A stretch of DNA of 64,000 bases, from the NCBI RefSeq assembly GCF_949987515.2, contig NC_082702.1, positions 53,165,600 through 53,229,599 on the forward strand, in the 5' to 3' direction. Source of the stretch: Delphinus delphis. Its lineage: Eukaryota; Chordata; Mammalia; Artiodactyla; Delphinidae. Position numbers and translations under genes: made by a program. Under the pieces are notes generated by a model. That model did not search any database, was not told the DNA's origin, and saw only the letters and a program-made list of their open reading frames with translations. Numbering within the stretch: position 1 is the first letter of the stretch; every line of letters begins with the position of its first letter. Of this stretch, positions 41,931 to 53,429 are shown piece after piece.

Positions 41931-42499
41931 AGTGTGTATAATGAGTCCAGTTTTCTAGCCCCTGAGAGGATAGGCTGGGTTGCTTTAGTATGGGCAGGGA
42001 AGGCCTTTGAAGATTTGCCCAACAGTGATGGAATCAGGTCCTTTGTAAGGGAGGCACACAGCCTCTATAGCCGGGGATGCTGGGGAGAGAGGGAGAGAAG
42101 CTGAGGGTCATAGGCTAAGATGCCAAGCTAGGGCCTCAAATCTGGAGCCCAAGTCAGAGTAAGGTGTGACGTTTATTCAGAGCCTCCCAGCCAGCGAATG
42201 GAAGGCAAATCCAGAGCCAGGATACTAACTCAGTTGGAAGAGGGAATGTGCTGAGGCTTGGAGGATGCTGATGGCACGCTCCGACCTCTAGGGAGTGCTC
42301 CAGTCACCCTCTTTTCCGTGTCCCCCTCAGGGATCCCTATGCAGCCCGGAGGCCTGGGGTGAGATTCCAGATCTCCATTTTAACAAGATGCACAGGTTCA
42401 GCCAAGCTGGATAACCATTACTCTGGTTCAGGCCTGCCTAGGAGTGGGAAGTTGGCATCTATTCCAGCGTCTGCATGGATCTGTGAACTAGGAACTGGG
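41931..42499. other. No recognised feature
   Basis: Nothing I can name. Confidence 0.4.
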
Positions 42500-42610
42500 A
42501 GGACGGAATGCTAGTGTGAGATTCTAATAGCTGTCTGTGGAACTTACACACGTCACTGTTCTGAGTCTTGGTCTCTTTAAATGTGAAATGAGAGGAAAGA
42601 TCATTTCCGG
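42500..42610 (+). mobile_element. MIR fragment
   Basis: GAGTCTTGGTCTCTTTAAAT followed by GTGAAATGAGAGGAAAG resembles the sense MIR core. Diverged. Confidence 0.4.
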
Positions 42611-42818
42611 TAGCACACTGTAATCATTAAGGAAGTTTTGAGAAAATGGCAAAGCTGGGGTACTCTCTGCCCCATGGAATCAAACATCTGCAGGTGGAGC
42701 CTGGGATCTTCCAGCCCTGAGGCCCAGAGGAGTAAGGCATTTGACCAGATTCTTCCCAGATAGTTATTTATACAATTGGGCTTGAATTCAGAGACCTTCT
42801 GTGTCCTGGAAAAGCATA

Positions 42819-42828
42819 TAGTAGTAGT

Positions 42829-42859
<31 letters not shown>

Positions 42860-42872
42860 ATAGTAATACTAG
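42819..42872. repeat. Compound AGT/AGC trinucleotide repeat
   Basis: About 17 triplets: AGT-type units, then six or seven AGC units, then AGT and AAT units. A CAG/CTG tract bounded by interruptions; about 54 bp. Confidence 0.95.
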
Positions 42873-43364
42873 ACAAATCAGCAATGCAGGCACCAGGGTC
42901 ATCTCGGTGGCCTGAGATCTGGGCTTCCAGGAGTGAAAAGAGGTGTAGAGGGATGGAACACTATCCTGCTGACATAGTTACGTAGGGTTAGGACCTTTGG
43001 CAGTGGTGCTGCAGGGCAGGAAGACACCTGGGGATGGTTGGGACAGGAACTAAGGGAATTTAACCTAATGTTAGGACAGGCACTGAGGCAGTAGCAACAA
43101 CTTAAATCACAGTGTCCTAGAACATATGGAGAGTTTAGTCTTTTTCAAGGTTGGTGACCATCCTAAATGGTGTCTAAGTAAAGGTCTCGCAGTGAACCAG
43201 CAGGAGTCTTGAAGCTGAATCAGGCTCATCCCTCTGTCACAATCTTTCTGGTTCGGCCATCTGGGGTTAAGGCCAAAGTCCAGGCCAAGGAAGAAGAGGG
43301 CACGAACCAAAGAGACTGGGATTTAGGTGAGAGCTTCAGACCCTAGGAGAGCTCTAGAGCAATG
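42873..43364. other. No recognised feature
   Basis: Nothing I can name. Confidence 0.4.
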
Positions 43365-43535
43365 TTTCTAAAAGGGTGGTCCTCAGATCAGCAGCATCAG
43401 TGTCGCCAGGCTACTCATTAGAAATGCAAATTCTATTGAATAGAAGCTCTTGGGGTGGAGTGGGCAATCTGTGATGTAAGGGGTTCTCCAGGTGATTCTG
43501 ATGCATGCTTATGGCTGAGAACCACAGGTGCAGAG
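43365..43535 (-). mobile_element. MER5A-like hAT-Charlie element
   Basis: GGTCCTCAGATCAGCAGCAT, ATTAGAAATGCAAATTCTAT and CCAGGTGATTCTGATGCATG plus GCTGAGAACCACAGG follow antisense MER5A. Confidence 0.75.
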
Positions 43536-44272
43536 TTTAAATAAGGAGGAAAGGCACAGCTAGTGTGGCTGGGGATGGGCTCGTGGGAACACATGGTTCA
43601 ATGGGCTCATCTTACCTGATCATTGACTCAGAGACAAGGAGGAAGCTTGCATCCCCTTGTTGGATGTGGGCCTCCATTGCTCTGGGTGAGGGTGATCAGA
43701 ACCCACAGATGACAAGGGCTGGGATTGTCAGAGGCTACAAGTGGCAGGGGAGGAGATGCCAACATCCAGGCACACACTTGGGGCTATTCAGGTGGCACCT
43801 CCTTCTTCAGAGCCAGGGCTGTTCTGCTCACCACACCATCTGCCTCTCTCACTAAGTCCTGCTGGGTCAGTGTGGAAAATAAAGCCCAATATTTCTTAAA
43901 GGTTCTGTGCCCAGCCATACTCAGATGGTAGTCGTGCCACACAGCTAATATCTTCCTCACTATCAGTACAGATGATGCACAGCAGACCATGGAGTTATTC
44001 AACACACAGTTTTCAGAGATCTCTTTTGTTCCCATGAATAAAACCGAGCAGAGACTCCTTTTCTGAGGGCAGGAATGATACCCTCACAGTGATTTGATAG
44101 AAATAAATGTGGGGTGGGTATATATATGCTAGGTACCCTGGGCCCTCTATTCATGTGGGTTATTTTGCTGCTTAGAAAGACTTATAACCGAAACTGGCTT
44201 AAAACGGGCACAACTTTGCATCTCTGAATATCACATGGAAGAATCCTTGAATGCCTTTTTCTAATATGATTC
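43536..44272. other. No recognised feature
   Basis: Overlapping frames at 43,565-43,931 lack domains. No named repeat. Confidence 0.4.
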
Positions 44273-44794
44273 TGATGGCTCATTTTATGTGTCAGTTTGA
44301 CGGGGCTAAGGGATGCCCAGAGAGCTGGTAGAACATGATTTCTGGGTGTATCTGTGAGGGTGTTTCTAGAAGAGATTAGTGTTTGAGTCAATAAATTGAA
44401 TAAAGAAGGTCCCTCTTACGAATGCAGGTGGGGATCATCCAACCTGTTGAGGGCTTGAATAGAATACAAAGGTGGAGAAAGGGTGAATTCGCTCTCTGTG
44501 CTTGAGCTGAGACATTTTCTCCTGCCCTAGGAAATCAGTGCTCCTGGTTCTTGGGCATTTGGACTCAGACTGGGACTTACACCATCACCACATGATCATC
44601 AGGCATTTGGACTGACTGAACTGTACCACTGTTTTTCTTGGTTCTCCAGCTTGCAGATGGCAGATCATGGGACTTCTCAGCCTCTATAACTAAGTAAGCC
44701 AATTCCTACAATTAATCTCTTCTTATACCTATATATTTATGTATCTATAGATATCCTATTGGTTCTGTTTCTCTGGGGAATTCTGACTAATACA
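44273..44794 (+). mobile_element. ERVL-class solo LTR (MLT2-like, tentative)
   Basis: Starts TGATGGCTCATTTTATGTGT and ends TCTGACTAATACA (TG...CA). Inside are TGGGTGTATCTGTGAGGGTG, ATCATCCAACCTGTTGAGGG, GGGACTTCTCAGCCTCTATA, and ATCCTATTGGTTCTGTTTCT near the 3' end. I know this layout as an ancient mammalian LTR. The subfamily is a guess and no clear 5-bp duplication was found. Confidence 0.65.
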
Positions 44795-45281
44795 GTGACG
44801 GATATGATAGAAGTAGTAATGTTTGAGAAGTGGTTGGTGCACTGAAAGCCCACATTATGAATATCTAGTCTAAACTGACCACCTGAGAAGGAATTCCTGG
44901 GGCTCCTGTGGTCACTGGATGTGTTCAAAGGGACTATCTTTCTGCCTCCAGTTAGAAACCATACCCTCTTCTTTGACTCCAGAAGGTGGAGATGTGGTGG
45001 TCTGGCTTGAGCTAAGATGTTACTAAAATTTTGTTTAGTTTGAGTGTAAACAGATATTTTCTAGATCTTTGTGGTTTGATAGAACATTGCTTTCTCTAGC
45101 TTAACTTGGCATGGTGTACAGAGCTTGACTTTCTTATATATTTTTGGTGAGAACTAGACATTTCAAGACAGTTTCCACTGGGCAGTTAAGTTTCTTCCAT
45201 CTGGGAAATGCTAATGTAGATATATCCCCTTGCTTTTAGTGAGGAAACTCTGGAACCCCTGCCTTCTGAGATGGCTGAAAT
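44795..45281. other. No recognised feature
   Basis: Nothing I can name. Confidence 0.4.
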
Positions 45282-45650
45282 TATTTTTAAATTTTCTATT
45301 ATAAAGATGTTCAAGCATAGACAGAAGTTGACATACTAGTACAATGAAGCCCCATGTAATCATTATCCATCTTCAAAATTTTCAACAGATGTGTTTTATC
45401 TCTCTCCCCACCTACTTCTCTGTACCTCTTTTACCCTGACAGGTTTATTTTGACGCAAATCTCAGCCATCGTTTAATTTCATCTGCATATACATCAGTAT
45501 GTATGTCTAAGATAAGAACTCTTTTTACAAAAAAGCACTATCACAATATCATTATCACATGTAAAAAATTGAAAATATCTTATTAGTATCAAGTATCCAA
45601 TCAGTGTTCAGTTCCCTGATAGGAACATACATGGTGTTTTTTATTACTGG
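45282..45650 (-). mobile_element. Old L1 3'UTR, antisense
   Basis: AAGATGTTCAAGCATAGACA, TAGTACAATGAAGCCCCATG, ATTTTGACGCAAATCTCAGC, CAGTATGTATGTCTAAGATA and GTATCCAATCAGTGTTCAGT match the antisense 3'UTR of older L1M families. Confidence 0.7.
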
Positions 45651-46444
45651 TTTGTTTGAATCAGGATTTAAACAAGTTCTAAACATTATGCTTGGATGGT
45701 ATGCTCTGAGAAGGTGACTTTAAATCATTCCTCATACTTGGCAAGTTTTGTCTTTCCTTTAGGCTCAGAAGTCCCATATAAATGCTGAGGGGCTGAAGCC
45801 ATCATGTTACCCCTCTACAGCCCAGTGATTGGCCCAGCAAGCACGTCATTTGCCAAATAATGGCAGGAGAGGCCAGAGGGGCAAGTGGTAGAAGAGGAGA
45901 TGAGCGTAGGTTGCCAGGATTCCAGCTTGGGCCTAAGTAGTGTTTATCCTAAAATCTGGACATGCTTTAAGCACTGGTAGGGAAAGACCACCACAGAGTC
46001 TACTTGATGAGAAGCTGAGGATCCATTTGGGAAAAGACTTAGATAAAGGATAAAAGAGTTTCTCCCAAGAATGGGACACAAGGTGGGGCTGACCACCACC
46101 TGGTCCAATGCCAGTAGACCCCGTTTATCTCCTGGAAGCATGCAATGCGACCCCATTCACATCCTGGAGGTGTGCAATGTGATGGCTCTGGGTTTGAAGG
46201 CTGGTGGAAGACGGTGCCTGTTACTCAGATCCTTTTCTTGCTCAAGGTTAGGGGCTCATTCAAAATCTCCTTGGGACTTTGAGAATTCAAGTTGCCAGCA
46301 CTGGGGAACCAAGCGAGAGTAGCTGATGAATTTGATTAAAGACCATGGTCTATGAATGTAATATCAGATTGGGGAGAGACACCCTCATGCTTTGGGACAC
46401 AGTTTTTGGCACCTCTCTTCCCTTAAAAGAAGATAAGGGAGAGC
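45651..46444. other. No recognised feature
   Basis: Nothing I can name. Confidence 0.4.
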
Positions 46445-46545
46445 TCATCCATCCATTTATTCATCTATCCATCTTTCTATTCATCCCTCCATCCATCTAT
46501 CCATTTCCTCCATCCATCCACCCATCCCTCTATCCATCCCTTTCT
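46445..46545. repeat. (CCAT)n microsatellite
   Basis: Imperfect CATC/CATT/CCTC tetranucleotides over about 100 bp (CATCCATCCATTTATTCATC at the start). Confidence 0.95.
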
Positions 46546-47479
46546 GTTATCTCTGCTGGTCTTTGGCTCTCCTCATCTGGCAGACAAGTTCTTTCCATGT
46601 GTCTAAGGACAATGGCTGTTGGCAGCCCCAGATAATTCATACCAACATAAAGGGAATTTCCCTCTTCCATCATCTGTATGTCAATTCCAGTGAGGAAACC
46701 CAATTGGCCTTTCTTGAATCACATGCCCTATGTCACTGTGTTCAGAAAAACAGGATACTCCGACAGGTAAACTCATGTCAGGTGTCCACTCCTGTGAGTA
46801 GAGGACAAGGGGAAAAGAGAGGAATATATGGGGTAGGAAAAGTAACTAACAAACCACAAAAGGTATCTCACGCCACCCTGCACTCCTTCTCATCCCTGCA
46901 CTGATATGAGAATTCCAAGTTAGTCTCCAAGGTTGATGAAGAGGCAGAATGAATAGGGATTATTGCCACTTCTCAAGTTTTGAATTTTATTGTTAAGCTT
47001 GTTTGATTTTATTTAGTGTTGGTACCTCATTTCCCACTATATTGATTTATTTATTGGGTCTATCTCTAGCAGAGAGGAAGCAGGATGTAGAGAAAATACT
47101 GTAGTCAACTGGTGCAAAAATAGTAGTATCGACATAATCAGCCAGCACCAGCCCGCTTTTCTTCATCCTTTGCTCCACAAGCCATTCCTCCGTTAAGCCA
47201 AGTAGCCCTCTCCTCTTCACCTCTTCACATTTTGCTATGTAGGACCTGCACTAGTATGATGTCAAGACAGAGAGGAGTGAGGAGGTGGGTGGGTGGAGTA
47301 GGGTCTCGTATGGAGGATAAGCAGGGAAATCGGAAGAGGAGAAGGCAGACTTCTGGTTCTCCTGTGTGGGTACACACACACATGCACATATATATAAACA
47401 TACCTGCACACACAAACACATGCACACGAATTAGCTAATCAATGCTAAATTGAAAAATATAATTCTGAAGTTGAGGGTA
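46546..47479. other. No recognised feature; CA-rich patch
   Basis: A CA-rich patch lies at 47,371-47,430 (ACACACACACATGCACATAT). Otherwise no named repeat or gene. Confidence 0.45.
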
Positions 47480-48250
47480 GTTTTGTGACCATTAATATGA
47501 TGGTTTCCTTGCTCCAGGAAACTTACAAGGGGAAATATTGACATTTGGTCCAAAACTCCTGAGGAACTTTAAAAACAAAATAGACCATTCACAACATTTA
47601 AAGAAGTCTTTCTAAATATAAACAAACAAGCCCAATTGTTAAATAATAGCCACTATATTGGTTTATATTAAATACAGTCATAATCTGTATATATGGTATG
47701 TTTATGTTCATTTTATGAAACAAGTGTAATTTCTGTAAGTTTTTAATTATCCAGAGTTGTTTATGGTAGATCTTTTCCTTTATTGCATATTCGTTATAAC
47801 TATAACTTTTCTGATGCTAATCATTAGTCAGGAACATTTTACTCCTTTACAAAAGTGTTTCCAAGAGAAAAGGAGTGTTTTTGTGCAATGATCTGCTTAA
47901 AAGCAACTTACAGGAGCATTCTGTAGAAAACAACTGGGAACTGCCAGTGCTTTTCTTTAGAGTCTAATATAAACATGGTCAAAAAGTCTAGGCATGAGTT
48001 AGAAACAACTAAATATTAAAAATGCAAATGGCACAGCTGAACTCAAGGGAGATGCTTCACAGGCAGACAAAAGTACCATCAAAAACGCTGTAGTGTTGTT
48101 ATGAAATTTTAATTCATGATCAAAACATCTTCTCCCAAGTCACAATATTTCTTTCCAATATATCTTTCAAATTATAGTGGGAGCTGGTGGATAACTTTTT
48201 AAATACCTCTCAGATTGCAGGAAGATGAACATTTGGCCCAAATACTTAAA
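47480..48250. promoter_or_regulatory. Long repeat-free AT-rich block
   Basis: About 770 bp without recognisable repeats, rich in TAAT/ATTA cores (GATGCTAATCATTAGTCAGG, TTTTTAATTATCCAG). Could contain a conserved noncoding element; nothing in the sequence proves it. Confidence 0.25.
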
Positions 48251-48829
48251 AATTCTTCTCTGGCTGAAGTTGGGGATTCAGTAGGAAGAGTTACATCAGC
48301 ATAGAGCAGCCCTGTCTCTTATATCTTACATCTTCTAGCAACCAGAATGTGTTTCAGGCATGCATTCTGGAGTTATGTTTAACAATCCTGAGACATCATC
48401 TCTATTCAGCCTCACAGCCTCTGGTGGAGATAAAGTGAATATTAAAGAATCAGGAGGACCTGCTGTGAAATCCTGCTACACCCAATAAAGCCCAGCATTA
48501 GGGTGACTGCTTTTTTGATACTATATTTGCATCTTGTTTTAGAAGTAATATGCTTTAAACTCTTAAAATGAGTGTTACTGGGTGATTAAGGTCAGGTGCA
48601 ACCTGAGTATTAATGGAATATTAAAGGAAACTGTGGTTTAACTCTGTGAAAAGTAAATTCCTTTGGTCTTATGCTGAAACAATTTACTCAGGTGTGACTG
48701 AGCTTGCAAGACCTCAGGTGAATCATCCACACTTATAGTGGTGTGGAAAGAGAGTGGGGATTAGTGGAAAGTAAACGTTTTGTGGTTAGCAAAGGGCTTG
48801 AGGTATTTGCTGTGACTACAGGTCTATTC
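48251..48829. other. No recognised feature
   Basis: Nothing I can name. Confidence 0.4.
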
Positions 48830-49480
48830 ACAGTTGTATTAGTTTTCTCTGGCTGCATACCAAATGACCACAAATTTAGCAGCTTAAATAATACCCATGT
48901 ATTAGCTCACAGTTCTCTAGGTCAGAAGTCCAGTGCTGCATAACTGGGTTCTCTGCTCACAGTCTCACGGGGCTAAAACCAAGGTGTTGGCTGGATGAGT
49001 TCTCATCTGGAGGCTCTAGGGATGAATCTGCTTCCAATCTCATTCTTGCTTTTGGAGGAATTCAATTCCTTGTGGTTGTAGGCCTGAGGTTCCCATTTCC
49101 TTGCTGTTCCCATTTCCTTGCTGTCATCTGGGCCACTCCTAGGCTGCTCACATTCCTTGCCACCTTGGCCCCTCCATCTTCAAGTCAGCAATGGTATGTT
49201 AAATTCTTCTTGTGCTTTGAAGCTCTGCCCTCCTCTGTTGCTGACCTGTAGACCCAAATTTGAAGGGCTCCTGTGATTAGGTCAGGCCCACCCAGATAAT
49301 CTGCCTGTCTTCTGGTTAGCTGATTTAAGACATGATTACATCCGTAAACTGTCTTTATAACATAACATAACCATGGGAGTGATACCTCATCATACTCATA
49401 GTTTCAGGGATTATACAGGGCTTGTATACCAGAGATGAGAAACCTGACGGCATCTCAGACTTCTGCCTACCACCATGGTG
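48830..49480 (-). mobile_element. MaLR (MLT1-type) LTR, antisense
   Basis: TTAGTTTTCTCTGGCTGCAT, AATTTAGCAGCTTAAATAAT, TTAGCTCACAGTTCTCTAGG, AAGGTGTTGGCTGGATGAG, GAATTCAATTCCTTGTGGTT, CATTCCTTGCCACCTTGGCC and GGGATTATACAGGGCTTG are in MLT1 antisense order. About 650 bp. It contains a 17-bp exact tandem duplication at 49,090-49,123. Confidence 0.75.
49090..49123. repeat. Exact 17-bp tandem duplication
   Basis: TTCCCATTTCCTTGCTG occurs twice back to back, at 49,090-49,106 and 49,107-49,123, inside the LTR. Confidence 0.95.
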
Positions 49481-50039
49481 TTTAACCATATCCTCACCCT
49501 GCAACAACAACAATAGGCAGTGTTTCTTAGAAGACCATGAGCTTCTGGTGAGGCTGTCAGATGGAAGGAAGGGAACCCTAGAATGATGCTTAGAAGCTAA
49601 TTACCTAGAAACCACATGTGTCATCTACCAGGTCTGCTTACTAATGCAATAGGCAGTTCATCATGTCCTTCTTAAGATCACAAAGAATAACATGAACTAT
49701 CTAGAAACCTTAAGAAGTGAAAATATAAACTTAGAGATGCAGGAGAGAGCCTGGCTTCTTCTCCTGCCACTTCTGGGAATCCATGAAAATTGGGAAAAGA
49801 CATCCTCTCTGGTTGGAGAGTTCTACCTGGTCATGGGCCATCAGACCCAGGTCAGCCCCACTCGCCCCTCAGCTGGGCAGCTTGTGCACAGTCGTGTGTG
49901 GTGTCTATGTATAGACTGTGTGGTCCAAGCCAAGTGGACCAGGCCAGTTTGTGCCTGGGCAGCAGACCCAGCATTTTGTAGCCTCTAATGGCAGAGAGAA
50001 ACGTAGTCACTGCCAGTTCACACAGCTAGGGGCATAGAG
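49481..50039. other. No recognised feature
   Basis: Two overlapping plus frames (49,692-49,988; 49,790-49,981) without a domain. Confidence 0.4.
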
Positions 50040-50225
50040 CAGGGTTTCTCACATCAACACCATTCACATTTGAGCCAGACAGTGGGGGCTGTTCTGTGCA
50101 TTGTAAGATATCAACAGCACCCCTGGCCTCAGTAATGTGCCTCCTAAACTGTGACAACCGAAAATGTTTCCAGCCATGGCCGAATGTCCCACTGGGAAAA
50201 AATCACCCTCGGTTGAGAACTACTG
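50040..50225 (-). mobile_element. MER20 hAT-Charlie element
   Basis: CAGGGTTTCTCACATCAACA, GGGGGCTGTTCTGTGCATTG, ACTGTGACAACCGAAAATG, GCCGAATGTCCCACTGGG and GGTTGAGAACTACTG are both ends and the body of MER20, about 186 bp, near full length. MER20 copies have been reported as pregnancy-related regulatory elements in placental mammals; nothing here shows such a role. Confidence 0.85.
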
Positions 50226-50378
50226 CCATACTTGTATAATTCTATGACATAGAATGAGTGAAGAATTTAGAAAAACCATCCAATGTATCGTAGAGACTTT
50301 CTATCTTTCATGACTGGAAGTGAGAAGATGTAAACGCTGGAGAAACCAAAAGCATTTATGTAATTGTAATGCAGAATG

Positions 50379-50465
50379 TGTGTGTGGGTGGGGGAGAGAG
50401 AGGAGAGGGAGAGGGGGAAAAGAGGAGAGAGGAGGGGAGGGGAAGGGTGGGGAGGGGAGGAGAGT
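50379..50465. repeat. Polypurine tract with G-quadruplex potential
   Basis: About 85 bp almost purely A/G on the plus strand. Positions 50,434-50,457 read GGGG-A-GGGG-AA-GGG-T-GGGG-A-GGGG: five G-runs with one- or two-base loops, matching the canonical quadruplex pattern. Confidence 0.9.
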
Positions 50466-50559
50466 TATCTCCTTTGCTGAAGTCCTGATCCAGTGGTACC
50501 TGAATACCTGAAGTTGGTAGTCAGTACTATCCCTGGGCTTTTAAATTACTTGCTCCAAT

Positions 50560-50641
50560 ACATTCCTTTTTATCTTAAGCCAATTTCTGTCATTACCTTG
50601 GCTTTCTATCACTCACAACCTAAAGAGTCCTAACTGACACA
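50560..50641 (+). mobile_element. LTR 3' end fragment (tentative)
   Basis: TTATCTTAAGCCAATTTCTG and AAGAGTCCTAACTGACACAG resemble the end of an old MaLR/ERVL LTR (TTTTAAGCCAC ... AACTAATACAG). Confidence 0.4.
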
Positions 50642-50644
50642 GGG

Positions 50645-50815
50645 GCATTGCAGAGAGAGAAAAAAAGGATTAATGACTACGACACACCAGGGCCTTGTCA
50701 GGTCATTCATGCATGAGAGGGATGAGACTGGGGAGGCTGGCTGGGGTCAGATGGTCAAAGGACTTTGTATGCCAGCCTGAAAGGTTGGAATTTTTTCCCC
50801 TACCTGCCACAGATG
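50645..50815 (-). mobile_element. L2 LINE fragment
   Basis: GACTGGGGAGGCTGGCTGGG, GGACTTTGTATGCCAGCCTG and AAAGGTTGGAATTTTTTCCC match antisense L2 (GGCCTTGTAGGCCATG ... TTTGGATTTTATTC). Confidence 0.6.
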
Positions 50816-51649
50816 GTTGGTAGACTAAAGCCATTCAGCATTCCTGAAACTCTGATCCTGACTTTTATAGCCAGAAGTATATTGGAAAACACCCCTATTC
50901 TCATTGTCTTAGATGTCTCACTTCCATTGTAGTAAAACAATGCAATTGATATTAGGAATGAAAATCTATAAACATCAAGAAGAATGTGAATGCATGACCC
51001 ATAAAGCTGATTTATAAAGAAAAATTTGCCAAGAAAACTTGATTGCTTTTATTGATAGAATGGCTAAATTAGAAGATGAAAGGGTCACAGAAGTCATAGA
51101 TCTTATTCCAGTAATGCAGCTGATACATTTTATCACAAAATTTTGCTTTGTCAAATTAATTCAAATTGGCTCGGCAGAGGAACCATTGGCACAGATTGAA
51201 AGCTGGATGAAGACTCATAAAGCCAAGGTAACGATAAACAGCCATGGATAGAGCTGCTGCAAGTTGCCCCATGTGCTACTAGAGGGGTGGTGTGGCTTTG
51301 GCTTCACTGAGTCTCTTAATTCCTTATTGAGAAGAAGGGACCGATAAATATGGTGCAGTCAGCCTTCACTGCCTGATCACTTACTAGATGGGCTGGGGAG
51401 GTCACCAGGGATTGAGGAGAGACATGGAGGAGGAATTGGATAGACTGAGCCTCCTTAGCTTGAAGCCTCCTGGGGGTTATCAGCAAGCTGAGCTCACAGT
51501 AGGGCTGTGGAACAAGCTGGGAATCTTAGTTGGAGTGATCAAACATACTTACAATGGCAGTTATTTCCCTGCATCTGGGGGGATGTGTATCCTGATATAA
51601 AAGCACAAATTCGGATGCTTATAATAGGGCCGGGGGAGAGATGACAGAG
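50816..51649. other. No recognised feature
   Basis: The plus frame at 51,039-51,251 (70 codons, MAKLEDERVTEVIDLIPVMQ within) reads protein-like and ends near a GT, but I see no acceptor site, homolog or neighbouring exon. Not called as a gene. Confidence 0.4.
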
Positions 51650-52065
51650 AGTGAAATTGAAGAGTGCATGACCCACATAGCAATGAAAGTAAATGGAATA
51701 TGGCAACCGGCGTGAATCTTCCAACCATAATGTTGGGTAAAAGTAGCTAGACCCAAAAGAAGACATTCCATAAGAATTCATGTCCATACACTTCTCCAAA
51801 CTACGTAGTTTAGAGATACATACCTACATGGTAAAAACATAGTGAAAAGCAAGACAATGATTATCACGAAGGCCAGCATGGTGGTGACCCTAGAGAGAGG
51901 TAGAGTCTGTGATTGGAAGGACATGCGGTCTTCTGGGGGTGCTGGCCATGTTCCACTCCTTGACCTGGGACTTGGTTACATAGATGTTGGCTTTATAATT
52001 ACTCTTTAAACTGTACATATATTTTATGCACTCTTCTGAATATATGACCTATATCATAATGAAGA
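51650..52065 (+). mobile_element. Old L1 3'UTR, sense
   Basis: CATAATGTTGGGTAAAAGTA, ATGGTGGTGACCCTAGAGAG, CTTCTGGGGGTGCTGGCCAT, GGGACTTGGTTACATAGATG, AAACTGTACATATATTTTAT and GACCTATATCATAATGAAG follow the sense L1M end (GGGTGCTGGAAATGTTC ... GTATGTTATACCTCAATAAA). Confidence 0.75.
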
Positions 52066-52424
52066 AAGGAAGGAAAAAAGATTCAGGAATCCCCCAAAGG
52101 GAGCAGCCACCAGTTAGCCCCAGTTGATGCCATTTGAGAATGGGACCAATGTTGTCAGATCAGGCTTTTCAAAGAAGTAAGATATATGGATTTTTAAAAA
52201 ACTGTGAAATAAGCTTGTAACTAATTCAAACATTATTTAGACTTTGTGCAAACCAACAACATGAGCCAAATTAAAGTAGGTATAAATGTGAGATTAAGCC
52301 CATGACTGCCAGTTTGTGACTTCTGCACCAATCCAACAGATGGAGAGAAGTAAAATATTTTCACCCAACTAAAGTTAGCAGTGTTCTTTTCACTGCTTTT
52401 TATTTGGGAAAACTTATAATTGCT
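52066..52424. other. No recognised feature
   Basis: Nothing I can name. Confidence 0.4.
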
Positions 52425-52615
52425 AATGAGTTAATGGGTCCTTGCTAAGCACTGCCCAAACATTTCAGTCTTCATTCTTAAACCATTCCATTTTAGCTGA
52501 CACTCAGAAGTTTAAGAAAATTTCCCAGTATTATACAGCTAGTAAATGGGAGAGCTGAGATTTGAACCTATGCCCATCTAACTGCACGGCCTGTGCCACT
52601 CACTGATTTTCCAGG
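52425..52615 (-). mobile_element. MIR
   Basis: Antisense MIR: CTTGCTAAGCACTGCCCAAA, ATACAGCTAGTAAATGGGAG, AGCTGAGATTTGAACCTATG and CACGGCCTGTGCCACTC. Confidence 0.75.
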
Positions 52616-53299
52616 GTCTGATTTCTCCAGGAGCCTGGTGCCTCTTTTCAAATGCTCTGCCCCTGACAGACATCATTAATCGATCAGTGCTCCTTCCTGC
52701 TGAGCTGAGACCTGTCTTCTAGTGTGTTTCACCTCAGCACTTCAGGAGCCCACTCATAATCAATTGGAGTTGGTGACTTAGATGAAATGTGTTTACACTC
52801 CTTACATCACGCTATACTACTCCCCTGGTGGTTCAGGGTCAGGATGGACGGTTCCCGAAGGGTGTTGCTAGAAGTGAGTATTGTCAGCTACAGTCTGGTT
52901 CTTTTCTGATAAATAACTGGTCTATCTCTCCCTAGCCTGGTTTATTTCTGCTGTTGGTGTTGGCCTCACTGCATCTACCTGCTCCAGAACTAGGATGCTT
53001 GTCAGTTGCTCTCCAGAGCTTGACATGTGCTCAGTATAGAGAAATCACCTTGAAACGGCTCCTCTCACTAACTTTGGAAAGAAGAGCATTATCAAGGGTG
53101 ACTAAATGGAGTGTTAAATGATCTTTAGAATAAGGGAAGGACAATGATGTGTATGACATCAGGAGGTTAGTGCAGAAAAGAGAAAGGCAGTGATGATACA
53201 TAGTAACCCCCCATCTGTCTCTGGCATCATGGTTAGAGCAGGACCCAATCAGAGGGGCCATTCCAGGAAACTGCAGACCATTAGATCTGATGGAGCCTG
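52616..53299. other. No recognised feature
   Basis: Nothing I can name. Confidence 0.4.
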
Positions 53300-53400
53300 A
53301 GGGAGCACATGGCCCATCTCCCTCATTTCACAAGTGAGGGCCAGGAATATGATGTGATTTATCCAAGGAACACGGATGCTCCTTTCACAACATCCTAGTG
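53300..53400 (-). mobile_element. MIR fragment (tentative)
   Basis: CCTCATTTCACAAGTGAGGG then CCAGGAATATGATGTGATTT resembles antisense MIR (CATTTTACAGATGAGG). Diverged. Confidence 0.4.
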
Positions 53401-53429
53401 ACTCTCATCATGATAAGAACAAAACGGAG

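Noticed and set aside
44273..44794. 5-bp target duplication around the ERVL-like LTR
   Set aside because: Flanks GATTC and GTGAC match at only three of five positions, too weak to claim.
46445..46545. CRISPR-like or regulatory array
   Set aside because: It is an ordinary tetranucleotide microsatellite with no spacers.
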